From: Allgaiera indica
GTDB taxonomy: Bacteria; Pseudomonadota; Alphaproteobacteria; Rhodobacterales; Rhodobacteraceae
Reading direction: 5' to 3'
Length of the DNA stretch: 64,000 nt
Assembly (NCBI RefSeq): GCF_900106675.1
Contig: NZ_FNOB01000008.1
Coordinates: 141,350-205,349, forward strand
The stretch's first letter is position 1; each line of letters opens with the position of its first letter. A model generated the notes under the pieces. The model was not told the DNA's origin, ran no database searches, and saw only the letters and a list, made by a program, of their open reading frames with translations. The translations under genes and the position numbers were made by a program. Below, in pieces: positions 1-7,859 of the stretch.

Positions 1-299
1 GCGCGCATTTCGGGCGCGATGTAGGAGGAGGATACGAAATGCGCCCCGCGGCCCAGGCAAGCCTGGGCGATCGGCACATGGTGGTCGGCGGGCAGCATGG
101 AAACCGCCACGTCGCCGGGCTTCAGTGCCTCTGTCAGCGCCTCCAGTGTATAGGCGCGGATATCGGCGGCGATATCGCCCACCGCCGCCTGTGCCTTGTC
201 CACCGTCCGGTTCCAGACCGTCACGTTGTGTCCCGCCGCGATCAGGCGGCGCAGGCCGGGGATCGCGGACAGGCCGGTGCCGCACCAATGGATCGTCAT
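1..299 (-). CDS. Saccharopine dehydrogenase family protein, C-terminus cut by window edge
   Basis: Only the first 99 codons are inside the window. The protein begins MTIHWCGTG and has a Rossmann-type N-terminus, with a small-residue-rich dinucleotide-binding turn followed by a helix and the strand NVTVWNRT. Further on come VAVSMLPADHH and FVSSSYIAPEM, typical of saccharopine dehydrogenase/reductase (LYS9-like) proteins. Its ATG lies 1 nt beyond the stop of the LYS1-like gene at 301-1365, so the two are surely co-transcribed. By family and context it probably acts in the saccharopine route of lysine breakdown, as the glutamate-forming or semialdehyde-handling partner. The direction and substrate cannot be fixed from this fragment. 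Confidence 0.8.
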   Translation of the reverse strand, partial: MTIHWCGTGLSAIPGLRRLIAAGHNVTVWNRTVDKAQAAVGDIAADIRAYTLEALTEALKPGDVAVSMLPADHHVPIAQACLGRGAHFVSSSYIAPEMR

Positions 300-300
300 G

Positions 301-1365
301 TCATGCCTCCTGAAGATTTGCGCTGTGGCGGTCGTATTCTGCCTTCGCCCGACCCCAGACGCCTTCGGACAGTGCGCCAAGGGTCAGCAACGCGGGTAGA
401 AGCTGGCTGGCATAGTCGATCGAGCTTTCCACCGGCAGCATCGAGGGCAGGTTGTCGATCGCGGTGACGTCGAGCGGCGGGTCCTGCGCCACCCGCAGCG
501 CCGGCTTTTCCCAATCGGTCACCCGGTCATAGACCTTGATCGGCGAGAAATCCGAACTTGGATCGCAGGCGATATCGCCGATCACCCGCAGCTTGCGCGG
601 ATCAGTCGTGGCCGATGCCGGCACGAAGACCGGACAGCCCGGGCGGGCGAGGATGCAATTCAGGAAAATCTCGTGTTCCAGCACCTCGGGGAAGGGGCCG
701 CCATGGGCGGTTTCCGCGATGTCCCACTTGGTCACCGCCACCCCCAGCTCGGCGCAAAGATCCGCCGCGCCGGTGCCAACGCGTCCCAGGGCGCCGATCA
801 CCAGGGCGCGTGGGCGGGCGGCACCGATGGCGTCCAGTTCGGCGCGCAGATCCGACAGCAGCGCGTCCTTGTCCGGGTATTGGCGTACAGGGCCCGCGAT
901 ACCGCCCCGCAGCTGCGCCGCCCAGCATTTCAGCGACACGGCTGCGCCGGCGAACCCGGCCCAGTAGCCGAAGGCCGCGACCCGGCGCCCGGCCTCGTCG
1001 ACCAGATATTCCAGATCATAAAGCATGCCGCCCCCGGCGCGGAAGCGACGCAACAGCGCCTGCCCCGCGGGCTGGCCCTTGAAGGCATGGCCGAACATGA
1101 CGTGGCGATGGATCAGCGGTGTGCCGTCTTCGGGCAGCTCTTTCAGGCCGAAGACGATGGAATCCCGTGGCGCGTCGGACCAGCTGTTTTCGGGCGCGAT
1201 CTCGCAGCCCGCGGCGCGGTAGCCTTCGATCGGGATCGCGCGCGCATGGCTTTCCTCGACCGTCACCCGCAGCCCCGCAGCGATCAGCATCGCCGCGCCC
1301 TCGGGTGTCAGGCCCACCCGTTCCTCGTTCGGGCGCTGCTCGGCCCGTACCCAGAGATGTGTCAT
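301..1365 (-). CDS. Saccharopine dehydrogenase (NAD+, L-lysine-forming type, LYS1-like)
   Basis: 354 residues, the usual length of single-domain LYS1-type enzymes, with an alanine dehydrogenase/PNT-like N-terminal domain and a Rossmann C-terminal domain. The lysine in GLKELP (about K75) and the histidine in FGHAFKGQ (about H93) sit where yeast saccharopine dehydrogenase has its catalytic Lys and His. GALGRVGTGA is the nucleotide-binding turn. The enzyme interconverts saccharopine with lysine plus 2-oxoglutarate. It is followed directly (1-nt gap) by a second saccharopine-dehydrogenase-type gene at 1-299, so the pair looks like a split version of the bifunctional LKR/SDH system used for lysine degradation. 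Function is firm by family; pathway direction is inferred. Confidence 0.85.
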   Translation of the reverse strand: MTHLWVRAEQRPNEERVGLTPEGAAMLIAAGLRVTVEESHARAIPIEGYRAAGCEIAPENSWSDAPRDSIVFGLKELPEDGTPLIHRHVMFGHAFKGQPAGQALLRRFRAGGGMLYDLEYLVDEAGRRVAAFGYWAGFAGAAVSLKCWAAQLRGGIAGPVRQYPDKDALLSDLRAELDAIGAARPRALVIGALGRVGTGAADLCAELGVAVTKWDIAETAHGGPFPEVLEHEIFLNCILARPGCPVFVPASATTDPRKLRVIGDIACDPSSDFSPIKVYDRVTDWEKPALRVAQDPPLDVTAIDNLPSMLPVESSIDYASQLLPALLTLGALSEGVWGRAKAEYDRHSANLQEA

Positions 1366-1478
1366 CTATCGTCCCTCTTGCGCCCCTGCCTATGCGAAGT
1401 TTTCCGGCCCGCCAAGTGGCCATCGGGCCGCCGGGCTGGTAGAGGGGCGGATAAAACGGACCGATGGAGGGCCAGATC

Positions 1479-2672
1479 ATGCACCCCAATCCGCAGCGTT
1501 TCCTCGACAGCTTGCATGCGCTGCGCGCAATCGGCGCGGTGGGCACGGGGGTCGTGCGCCCCGCCTATTCCGACAAGGATATCGAAGCGCGCAAATGGCT
1601 GGCCGGGCAGTTCCGCGACGCCGGCCTCGCACCCTATTTCGATCCGGTGGGCAATCTTTTCGGGCTGGCGGGCGACGGCCCCAGCCTGTTGATGGGCTCG
1701 CATTCCGACACCCAGCCCGAGGGCGGCTGGCTGGATGGCGCCTATGGCGTGATGGCCGCGCTGGAGGTCGCGCGCGCCGCGAAAGAGGCCGGCGGCCCCG
1801 CGGTCTCGGTCGTCAGCTTCCAGGACGAGGAGGGGCGCTATGGCGTCACCACCGGATCGACCGTCTGGGCCGGCGGACGCAGCCTTGAAGACGCCGATGG
1901 CCTGACGGCCTCGGATGGCAGTACCTATGCCCAGGGCCGCGCCCGGATGGCCGATCTGGTGTCGGGCGGTTTCCTCGACCCCGCGCGCTTCACCGGCTTC
2001 ATCGAGGCGCATATCGAACAGGGCCCCTACCTTGATACCGCGCAAGAGCAGGTCGGCGTGGTCACCTCGATCGTCGGCATCCGCGACATGCGGATCACCC
2101 TGACCGGGCAGTCGAACCATGCGGGCACGACGCCGATGCATCTGCGCCGCGACGCCTTTCAGGGGCTTGCGGATTTCAACCGGAAGCTCAACGACCGGTT
2201 GCGCAATGTCGTGCGGCCCGAAACCGTCTGGACCATCGGCCATGTCAGCCTTCACCCCAACGGATCGTCCATCGTGCCGGGGCGGGTGACGTTCTCGATG
2301 CAATGGCGCGACGGCGAATCCGACCGGCTGGCTCGGATGGAAACCATCATTCGCGAGACCGCCGCCGAAGTGGCCGCGGAACGCGGGCTTGGTCTGGAAT
2401 TCGGTCGTATGCTGGGGTTGGAGCCGGTGACCATGGACGACCGCCTGCAACAAGCGCTGGCCGAGGCCGCCGAAGCCGAGGCGCCGGGCAAGTGGCGCCG
2501 GATGCCTTCGGGGGCGCTGCATGATACGACGAATGTCGCACGTCATATGCCTGTGGCGATGCTGTTCGTGCCCTCGATCGGCGGCGTGAGCCACAATTTC
2601 GAGGAAGACACGCGCGAGGAAGATCTTGTCGTCGGACTCAACGTGCTGGCTCGCGCGGTGGCGGCGCTCTAG
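1479..2672 (+). CDS. M20-family Zn-dependent amidohydrolase (N-carbamoyl amino acid hydrolase / allantoate amidohydrolase type)
   Basis: 397 residues from the chosen ATG. A start 15 nt earlier is possible, but GGAGGG at 1466-1471 lies 7 nt before 1479 and overlaps that earlier codon, which favours 1479. The metal ligands of the hydantoinase/carbamoylase branch of M20 are present: His75 in GSHSDT, Asp86 in WLDGAYG, the Glu pair in FQDEEG (about 117-118) and a later His in IEAHIEQGP. The family hydrolyses N-carbamoyl amino acids, allantoate, ureidoglycolate or beta-ureidopropionate. No neighbour encodes a purine, pyrimidine or hydantoin pathway, so the substrate is not assigned. It is divergent from the lysine-degradation pair, with about 110 bp between them. 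Confidence 0.88.
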   Translation: MHPNPQRFLDSLHALRAIGAVGTGVVRPAYSDKDIEARKWLAGQFRDAGLAPYFDPVGNLFGLAGDGPSLLMGSHSDTQPEGGWLDGAYGVMAALEVARAAKEAGGPAVSVVSFQDEEGRYGVTTGSTVWAGGRSLEDADGLTASDGSTYAQGRARMADLVSGGFLDPARFTGFIEAHIEQGPYLDTAQEQVGVVTSIVGIRDMRITLTGQSNHAGTTPMHLRRDAFQGLADFNRKLNDRLRNVVRPETVWTIGHVSLHPNGSSIVPGRVTFSMQWRDGESDRLARMETIIRETAAEVAAERGLGLEFGRMLGLEPVTMDDRLQQALAEAAEAEAPGKWRRMPSGALHDTTNVARHMPVAMLFVPSIGGVSHNFEEDTREEDLVVGLNVLARAVAAL

Positions 2673-2864
2673 CAACCGTATCCGTCACACGCCTTCGGGG
2701 GACAGACCATCCGCGCCATCTGGTTCGCCTGCGCCGCGCGCCGCCGGGCCAGATGGTGTCTTGCTGCTTGGCGCCAAGACAACTTCCGGGCCAGGCAACA
2801 TGGCCGCCTGCCAATGGTCAGACGCGGCGCATGCCGGCCCGATGAACCCGGATCGACGGAAGGA

Positions 2865-3158
2865 TGGTGTCCGCGGCGGGATTCGAACCCACGGCCCCAG
2901 GATTCATACCACTTCGGCTTTCACCGCCGCCGTTCGGCGTTCGTGGTCTGGACTGTCCCTTCACCTTAGACACAAGCCCTTAGGTGCTGCCCGTCCAGTC
3001 TCTACACCTTCCTCTTGCGAGGCTTGGCTCGGGATCGGCAAGGCACGAATAGGCCGTAGCTTTCCCCGACTTTGAGCAGATCCGTTGCACCGTTTCCAAG
3101 TACAACGCCCAATTTGTTATTAGGAATCCTGTGCTCTATCCAGCTGAGCTACGCGGAC
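2865..3158 (-). tRNA. tRNA-Arg(CCU) interrupted by a group I intron
   Basis: On the minus strand the exons give a complete cloverleaf. The 7-bp acceptor GTCCGCG/CGCGGAC is formed from 3158-3152 and 2875-2869; the D arm is GCTC/GAGC, the anticodon stem CAGGA/TCCTG, the loop TTCCTAA with anticodon CCT, and the T arm TTCGAAT. The discriminator A (2868) is followed by an encoded CCA (2865-2867). The 5' exon is 3158-3122 and ends in CCT; the 3' exon is 2904-2865. The intervening 217 nt (2905-3121) is the intron, inserted directly after the anticodon (between positions 36 and 37). Without the intron this is a normal 77-nt tRNA reading AGG. Confidence 0.95.
2905..3121 (-). ncRNA. Group I self-splicing intron (tRNA-type, IC3-like)
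   Basis: 217 nt with no ORF. The 5' exon ends in U and the intron ends in G (omega-G). A P1 of CCU with an internal GGG (U.G at the splice site) is possible. P2 is GTTGTAC/GTGCAAC, closed by a GAAA tetraloop. The core reads GGTGTAGAGACTGG, then ACCTAAGG, then AAGGTGAAGG, then ACAGTCC, closely following the Azoarcus tRNA-Ile intron core as I recall it. P7 is GACTG/CAGTC here against GACTA/TAGTC in Azoarcus, a compensatory change. A P9-like CGCCG/CGGCG hairpin follows. Splice sites are fixed by the requirement to rebuild the 7-nt anticodon loop. Confidence 0.93.
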
Positions 3159-3175
3159 ACAACCTCCTTGACGGT

Positions 3176-3204
3176 GTTCTATCCCGCTCCCCAGATAGCC
3201 GCAA
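3176..3204 (-). promoter_or_regulatory. Probable sigma70 promoter of the tRNA-Arg gene
   Basis: On the minus strand TTGCGG (3204-3199) and TAGAAC (3181-3176) are 17 bp apart, and transcription would start about 10 bp before the mature tRNA 5' end at 3158. The match to consensus is moderate. Confidence 0.45.
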
Positions 3205-3356
3205 CATAGTAACGCGCGGCCTGATGGCCCCACCAGGGGCGAAACACTGCAAGTAAAGGGACCGGCCACAGCCAGCGCCGCCTTCCGTGCAGGAAATCGC
3301 CTGGGCCAGCCTTGCTGCGCGGCCGGTGAGGACCGAGGTGACTTGGAAGCCGTAAT

Positions 3357-3370
3357 CTTTATCGCTAACA
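3357..3370 (+). promoter_or_regulatory. Candidate LacI/GntR-type operator before the LacI-family gene
   Basis: The minus strand reads TGTTAGCGATAAAG, close to the TGTTA-N4-TAACA form of gluconate-type GntR (LacI family) operators. It lies 28 bp before the regulator's start, which suits autoregulation. The right half is imperfect, so this is a suggestion only. Confidence 0.3.
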
Positions 3371-3398
3371 AGAGGCCAGCAGCGCAATATTCGGACAG

Positions 3399-4430
3399 AT
3401 GCCATTGACCAGCCCCCCCCCCAAGCGCCGAACGCTGACGCTTCGCGACGTATCCGAAGCCTCGGGCGTGTCGGAAATGACCGTCAGCCGGGTGCTGCGC
3501 AACCGCGGTGAGGTATCGGCCGCGACGCGGGCGCGGGTACTGCAGGCGGCGAAGGCGCTGGGATATGTGCCGAACCGGATCGCCGGAGGGCTGGCTTCGC
3601 AGCGGGTGAATCTGGTCGGGGTGATCATCCCGTCGCTGTCGAACATGGTCTTCCCCGAGGTTCTGCGCGGAATTTCCGACGAGTTGGAAGACACCGGATT
3701 GCAGCCTGTGGTGGGGGTGACCAACTACCTGCCGGAACGTGAGGACCGGGTGATCTATGAGATGCTGTCGTGGCGGCCCTCGGGGCTGATCGTGGCGGGG
3801 ATCGAGCACAGCGACGCGGCGCGGGCGATGCTGGCGAATGCCGGCGTGCCGGTGGTCGAGATCATGGATGTCGACGGCACGCCGGTGGATTCGATGGTCG
3901 GCATCTCGCATCTGCGGGCCGGGCGCGAGATGGCCAAGGCGATCCTTGCGGCGGGCTATCGGCGCATCGCTTTCCTGGGCACCCAGATGCCCAATGACCA
4001 CCGCGCCCGCAAGCGGATGCAGGGGTTCGAGGCCGCGCTGGCCGAAGCGGGGCTGGAACTGGCGGACCGCGAATTCTATTCCGGCGGTTCGGCGCTGCTG
4101 AAGGGCCGCGAGATGACCGAAGCCGTTCTGAAACGCAGCCCGGATCTCGATTTCATCTATTATTCCAATGATATGATCGGTGGCGGCGGGTTGCTTTGGT
4201 GCCTGGAACGGGGGATTGACGTGCCCGGCCAGCTGGGGCTTGCGGGCTTCAACGGGGTTGAACTGCTTGACGGGCTGCCGTGCCGGCTGGCGACGATGGA
4301 TGCCTGCCGGATCGAGATCGGCCGCGGCGCGGCCGAGATCGTCGCGGGCAAGGCGGGCGACGCGCCAGGCATCACGATTGAACTGACCCCGCGTCTCGAC
4401 CTGGGCGACACGGTTCGGAAGACGGCATGA
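3399..4430 (+). CDS. LacI-family transcriptional regulator, gluconate-repressor (GntR) like
   Basis: 343 residues. The N-terminal LacI helix-turn-helix (about residues 13-35: LRDVSEASGVSEMTVSRVLR) and hinge helix (GYVPNRIAGGLAS) are intact. They are followed by a periplasmic-binding-protein-like effector domain opening VGVIIPSLSNMVFPEVL, a wording typical of the gluconate-repressor subgroup. No sugar-acid transport or kinase gene lies next to it. It overlaps the downstream trmO by the ATGA at 4427-4430, so it is co-transcribed with an unrelated tRNA modification gene. A possible operator lies at 3357-3370. Effector and targets are unknown. Confidence 0.88.
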   Translation: MPLTSPPPKRRTLTLRDVSEASGVSEMTVSRVLRNRGEVSAATRARVLQAAKALGYVPNRIAGGLASQRVNLVGVIIPSLSNMVFPEVLRGISDELEDTGLQPVVGVTNYLPEREDRVIYEMLSWRPSGLIVAGIEHSDAARAMLANAGVPVVEIMDVDGTPVDSMVGISHLRAGREMAKAILAAGYRRIAFLGTQMPNDHRARKRMQGFEAALAEAGLELADREFYSGGSALLKGREMTEAVLKRSPDLDFIYYSNDMIGGGGLLWCLERGIDVPGQLGLAGFNGVELLDGLPCRLATMDACRIEIGRGAAEIVAGKAGDAPGITIELTPRLDLGDTVRKTA

Positions 4431-4909
4431 GCGATTACACGACACGCGAAGGCGAGGTTGAACTAGGCTTCGATCCGGGTGCGGCGCCCGATGTGGGCCT
4501 GACCTTCATCGGCAGGCTGCGCAGCCCCTGGCAGCGCGGCGATTGCCCGCGCAATCTGGCACGGGCGCGCGAACGCGGCGGCGATTTCCGGGTAGAGGTC
4601 GACGCCCCCTACCGCGCCGGCCTGACGGGGCTGGTGCCCGGATCGAAGGTGATCTTGCTGTACTGGATGGACCGCGCGCGGCGCGATCTGATCGTGCAAC
4701 GCCCTGGCCATGCCGACCAGTTGCGCGGCACCTTCACCCTGCGCTCGCCGGTACGGCCGAACCCGATTTCGCTGGGCGCGGTGACGGTGGTGGCGATCGA
4801 CGCCGAAAGCGGCGTGCTGGTCGTCGATGCGCTTGACTGTTTCGATGGCACCCCGCTGGTCGATATCAAGCCCTGGCTTGAACCGGTGGACATACCGCCG
4901 GGGCCCTAG
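4427..4909 (+). CDS. trmO: tRNA (t6A37-N6)-methyltransferase TrmO (TsaA/YaeB family)
   Basis: 160 residues forming the single beta-barrel domain of the TrmO/VirR-type family. The signature blocks RPNPIS (110-115) and DGTPLVDIKPW (140-150) are present, as is the N-terminal LTFIGRLRSPW. TrmO uses S-adenosylmethionine to methylate N6 of t6A at position 37 of tRNA, giving m6t6A. It is shorter than E. coli TrmO, as in other alphaproteobacteria. It is coupled to the LacI-type gene by a 4-nt overlap and faces mtaB, which modifies the same nucleotide; the 91 bp between them hold nothing recognisable. Confidence 0.88.
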   Translation: MSDYTTREGEVELGFDPGAAPDVGLTFIGRLRSPWQRGDCPRNLARARERGGDFRVEVDAPYRAGLTGLVPGSKVILLYWMDRARRDLIVQRPGHADQLRGTFTLRSPVRPNPISLGAVTVVAIDAESGVLVVDALDCFDGTPLVDIKPWLEPVDIPPGP

Positions 4910-5000
4910 CGCGGCCTGCGCGGGCGTCATGTTCTGTTCGCGTGGGGCGCGGCCCCGGGCGCGCGCCACGCCCGACCCGGCGCGCGCGCGGAAGCGGACT

Positions 5001-6251
5001 TCAGGCCGTCAACCGCTGGCCGTCGATGCCGGTTATCGTGGCGGTCACGATCCGGCCCTCGGGCTGGTCGCGGGCAAAATCCACCTCGGCGAATTGCGGG
5101 GTGCGGCCCATGCGCGGGCCTTCCATCAGCACCGGATGGCTGCGACCTTGCTGCGCCGCGAGGTGCCGGGCCACCTGCGCGGCCCCGGCGGCGCGCAGCC
5201 GCGCCGCACGGTCGCGGATCACCGGCCCCACGACCTGCGGCATCCGCGCCGCCGGCGTGCCCTTGCGCGGGCTGTAGGGGAAGACATGCAGCCAGGTCAG
5301 ACCGCAATCCTCGACCAGCTTCAGCGAGTTCTCGAACATCGCCTCGGTTTCGGTCGGAAAGCCCGCGATGATGTCGGCGCCAAACGCGATGTCGGGGCGC
5401 AGGCGCCGGGCCTCTTCGCAAAAGGCGATTGCGTCGTCGCGCAGGTGGCGGCGTTTCATCCGCTTCAGGATCATGTCGTCGCCGGCCTGCAGGGAAAGAT
5501 GCAGGTGCGGCATCAGGCGCGGTTCGGTGGCGATTGCCAGCATCAGGTTCTCGTCCGCCTCGATCGAATCGATCGACGATATGCGCAGCCGCGCCAGATC
5601 CGGCACCAATCGCAAGATCCGCATCACCAGATCGCCCAGCCGCGGTTCGCCGGGCAGGTCGGCGCCCCACGAGGTCAGGTCCACCCCGGTCAGCACGACC
5701 TCCTGGAAACCGCGATCGACCAGGCGCTTGATTTGCTCGACCACCACGCCCGCGGGGACCGAGCGCGAATTGCCGCGCCCATAGGGGATGATGCAGAAGG
5801 TGCAGCGATGATCACAGCCGTTTTGCACCTGCACATAGGCGCGGTGGCGACCGAAGCCGTCGATCAGGTGGCCGGCGGTTTCGCGCACCGACATGATGTC
5901 GTCGACCTGGACGCGCTCGGTCTCTCCGATCCAGTCGGGCGCCAGCCGGGCCCAGGTGGCGGCCTCCATTTTCTCGGCATTGCCGATGACACGGGTGACC
6001 TCGGGCATGGCGGCGAAGGTCTCGGGTTCGGTCTGCGCCGCGCAGCCGGTGACGACCAGCCGGGCGCCCGGGTTCTCACGCGAAAGGCGGCGGATCTCTT
6101 GCTTGGCCTTGCGCACGGCCTCGGCGGTGACGGCACAGGTGTTGACGACCACCAGATCATCAAGCCCGGCTTCGGCGGCAAGCTCCCTCATCGCCTCGGT
6201 CTCATAGGCGTTGAGCCGGCAGCCGAGCGTGGAAAAGACCGGCGGTTTCAT
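5001..6251 (-). CDS. mtaB: tRNA t6A37 methylthiotransferase MtaB
   Basis: 416 residues from the ATG at 6251 ([11 protein letters not shown]). The UPF0004 domain carries Cys11, Cys39 and Cys70; the radical-SAM motif CDHRCTFC supplies Cys146, Cys150 and Cys153. A short TRAM-like tail follows. NAYETEAM and the tail place it with MtaB rather than MiaB or RimO. It converts t6A37 to ms2t6A37. The reading frame stays open far upstream through dapF, but the ATG at 6251 overlaps the dapF stop as ATGA, a normal coupling, so the longer frame is not used. It converges with trmO, whose product acts on the same base. Confidence 0.93.
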   Translation of the reverse strand: MKPPVFSTLGCRLNAYETEAMRELAAEAGLDDLVVVNTCAVTAEAVRKAKQEIRRLSRENPGARLVVTGCAAQTEPETFAAMPEVTRVIGNAEKMEAATWARLAPDWIGETERVQVDDIMSVRETAGHLIDGFGRHRAYVQVQNGCDHRCTFCIIPYGRGNSRSVPAGVVVEQIKRLVDRGFQEVVLTGVDLTSWGADLPGEPRLGDLVMRILRLVPDLARLRISSIDSIEADENLMLAIATEPRLMPHLHLSLQAGDDMILKRMKRRHLRDDAIAFCEEARRLRPDIAFGADIIAGFPTETEAMFENSLKLVEDCGLTWLHVFPYSPRKGTPAARMPQVVGPVIRDRAARLRAAGAAQVARHLAAQQGRSHPVLMEGPRMGRTPQFAEVDFARDQPEGRIVTATITGIDGQRLTA

Positions 6252-7087
6252 GCGTGGGCGGCAAGGAATGCGGGGCTGAGCACCCCATCGAAGACATGCG
6301 CGGTGGGGCCGGTCAGCCAAACGCCATCGTCGCGCCAGTCGACGGACAAAGTGCCGCCGTCGACCTCGACCGTGACCTGCCGACCCGTCAGCGAGCGCCG
6401 TGCGGCGGCCACGGCAGCGGCACAGATCCCCGATCCGCAGGCCAGGGTGATGCCGGTGCCGCGTTCCCACACCCGCATGCGCAGGCGATCGGATCCTAGC
6501 ACCGAGGCGAACTCGACATTGGTGCGCTCTGGAAACAGCGGGTCGTGCTCGGCCTTCCGCCCCAGTCCCGCGACGTCCACCGCCTCGGCATCCTCGACGA
6601 AGAAGACGCAATGCGGGTTGCCCATGCCCACCGCGACGGGATTGCCGGGCAGGGGCAGGTGCAGCGTGTCCACCGCACGCGCCAGCGGGATCGCCGCCCA
6701 GTCCAGCTGCGGCGGCCCCATGTTGACGCGGGTCAGCCCGCCGCCCGCGTCCTCGGCGGTCAGCAGGCCGCGTTCGGTGCGCAGCTCCAGCCGGTTGCGG
6801 CCGGTCTCGTCCATCAGGTGGCGGGCGACGCAGCGGGTGGCGTTGCCGCAGGCGCCGGCGACCGTACCATCGGCATTCCAGAACACCAGCCGCGCATCGG
6901 CGCCCGCATCGTCGTCGATCGTGCAGAGCTGGTCGAAGCCCACGCCGCGGTGGCGGTCGCCCAACGCCCGCGCCAGCGCCGCCGAGACAATGCTCTTCCG
7001 TCCCCGCTGGTCGATGACCACGAAGTCGTTGCCGGCACCGTGCATCTTCATGAACGGCAGGCCGGAGAGAGAGAGTGCGTCCTTCAT
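6248..7087 (-). CDS. dapF: Diaminopimelate epimerase
   Basis: 279 residues, normal length. The N-terminus has [13 protein letters not shown]; the two catalytic cysteines are in GACGNATRC (Cys80) and TLACGSG (Cys217). It converts LL- to meso-diaminopimelate for lysine and peptidoglycan. It is the first gene of a dapF-mtaB pair (ATGA overlap), an order common in this group. The upstream 107 bp contain the promoter of the divergent tRNA-Lys gene. Confidence 0.97.
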   Translation of the reverse strand: MKDALSLSGLPFMKMHGAGNDFVVIDQRGRKSIVSAALARALGDRHRGVGFDQLCTIDDDAGADARLVFWNADGTVAGACGNATRCVARHLMDETGRNRLELRTERGLLTAEDAGGGLTRVNMGPPQLDWAAIPLARAVDTLHLPLPGNPVAVGMGNPHCVFFVEDAEAVDVAGLGRKAEHDPLFPERTNVEFASVLGSDRLRMRVWERGTGITLACGSGICAAAVAAARRSLTGRQVTVEVDGGTLSVDWRDDGVWLTGPTAHVFDGVLSPAFLAAHA

Positions 7088-7152
7088 GCCGCGCGATATA
7101 CGCCCCGCCCGAGTTTTTTGCCAGAGCGGTCGCGATTTTCCCGTCAGGCCTC

Positions 7153-7181
7153 TTGACCCTTCGGGGCGCTCCTTCTAATGA
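7153..7181 (+). promoter_or_regulatory. sigma70-type promoter of tRNA-Lys
   Basis: TTGACC (7153-7158), a 17-bp spacer and TAATGA (7176-7181) put the start about 7 bp before the mature tRNA. The GC-rich stretch between the -10 and the tRNA resembles a stringent discriminator. Confidence 0.7.
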
Positions 7182-7194
7182 GGCGCCCGTGCGT

Positions 7195-7270
7195 GGGCCG
7201 TTAGCTCAGTTGGTAGAGCAACTGACTTTTAATCAGTGGGTCGCAGGTTCGAATCCTGCACGGCTCACCA
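7195..7270 (+). tRNA. tRNA-Lys(UUU)
   Basis: Complete cloverleaf of 76 nt: acceptor GGGCCGT/ACGGCTC, D arm GCTC/GAGC, anticodon stem ACTGA/TCAGT around CTTTTAA (anticodon TTT), T loop TTCGAAT, and an encoded CCA at 7268-7270. A recombinase remnant lies just downstream on the other strand. Confidence 0.97.
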
Positions 7271-7353
7271 CTGAAACCTGATAACAACAACAGGCTAGCT
7301 TCTCCTAGCAGCCTACCGGCGAGCAGGGAAAACCCATACGCGCCGATATTGTG

Positions 7354-7563
7354 TCAGCGGTTCGTCCACCTCTGCATCCATTGCCGGGCCTCGTCCGCCA
7401 CACCCTGATTCTCCAGGTGGGCAAACTTGGCCGACATTGCGGTACTTGTGTGCCCCAGCAGATGCTTGATCTGGCCCAGGGGCATGCCATCGTCGCGCAG
7501 ACGGGTGTCCGTATAGGCTTTCGAGATAGTCTCGGGGTCGAAGAACGGGGTGCCGCGGCCCAT
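7354..7563 (-). pseudogene. Tyrosine recombinase (phage-type integrase) C-terminal remnant
   Basis: The open part encodes about 69 residues matching only the end of a tyrosine recombinase. GMPLGQIKHLLGHTS with a following KFAHLE corresponds to the conserved LGH.....Y region; the nucleophile position Tyr is replaced by Phe in AKFAHLE. The catalytic Arg and the N-terminal domains are missing. Upstream to about 7860 the same frame contains two stop codons and no recognisable catalytic domain, so the stretch 7564-7860 is non-coding debris as far as I can see. Its place 84 bp beyond the 3' end of tRNA-Lys, a frequent integration target, suggests the residue of an old integrated element. No duplicated tRNA end (att site) was seen. 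Confidence 0.7.
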
Positions 7564-7859
7564 CCACGACAGGCCGTGCGCTTGGGCGCATTCCGGGGGC
7601 TAGGCCGGTTCCCGCAGGGTTGCCAGCACGGCCATGGCGCGAAGGGCTTGAGGCTGGAGAGGCCGATTCGCCAGGCGCCACACCGGGCGCGAAGTATCGC
7701 ATATGGCCGCCGATCTTGCCGGCTACCGGGTTTTCGCGATGATCCCGACCGAAGCGCCCAGGCCCCGGGTATTGTTGCCCTGCACTGCGTTGCGCCATGC
7801 GTCTGACACCGGGCCGCGGGGCCTGAGGGGTTTCGCCATGAAGAGGCCGGCCGCGCCGA

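Noticed and set aside
5001..6611. Longer methylthiotransferase frame (536 residues) running back into dapF
   Set aside because: The ATG at 6251 gives the exact family N-terminus and overlaps the dapF stop in the usual way; the extra residues are dapF read in another frame.
4827..7178. 783-residue open frame on the plus strand
   Set aside because: Antisense shadow of mtaB and dapF with no protein-like pattern.
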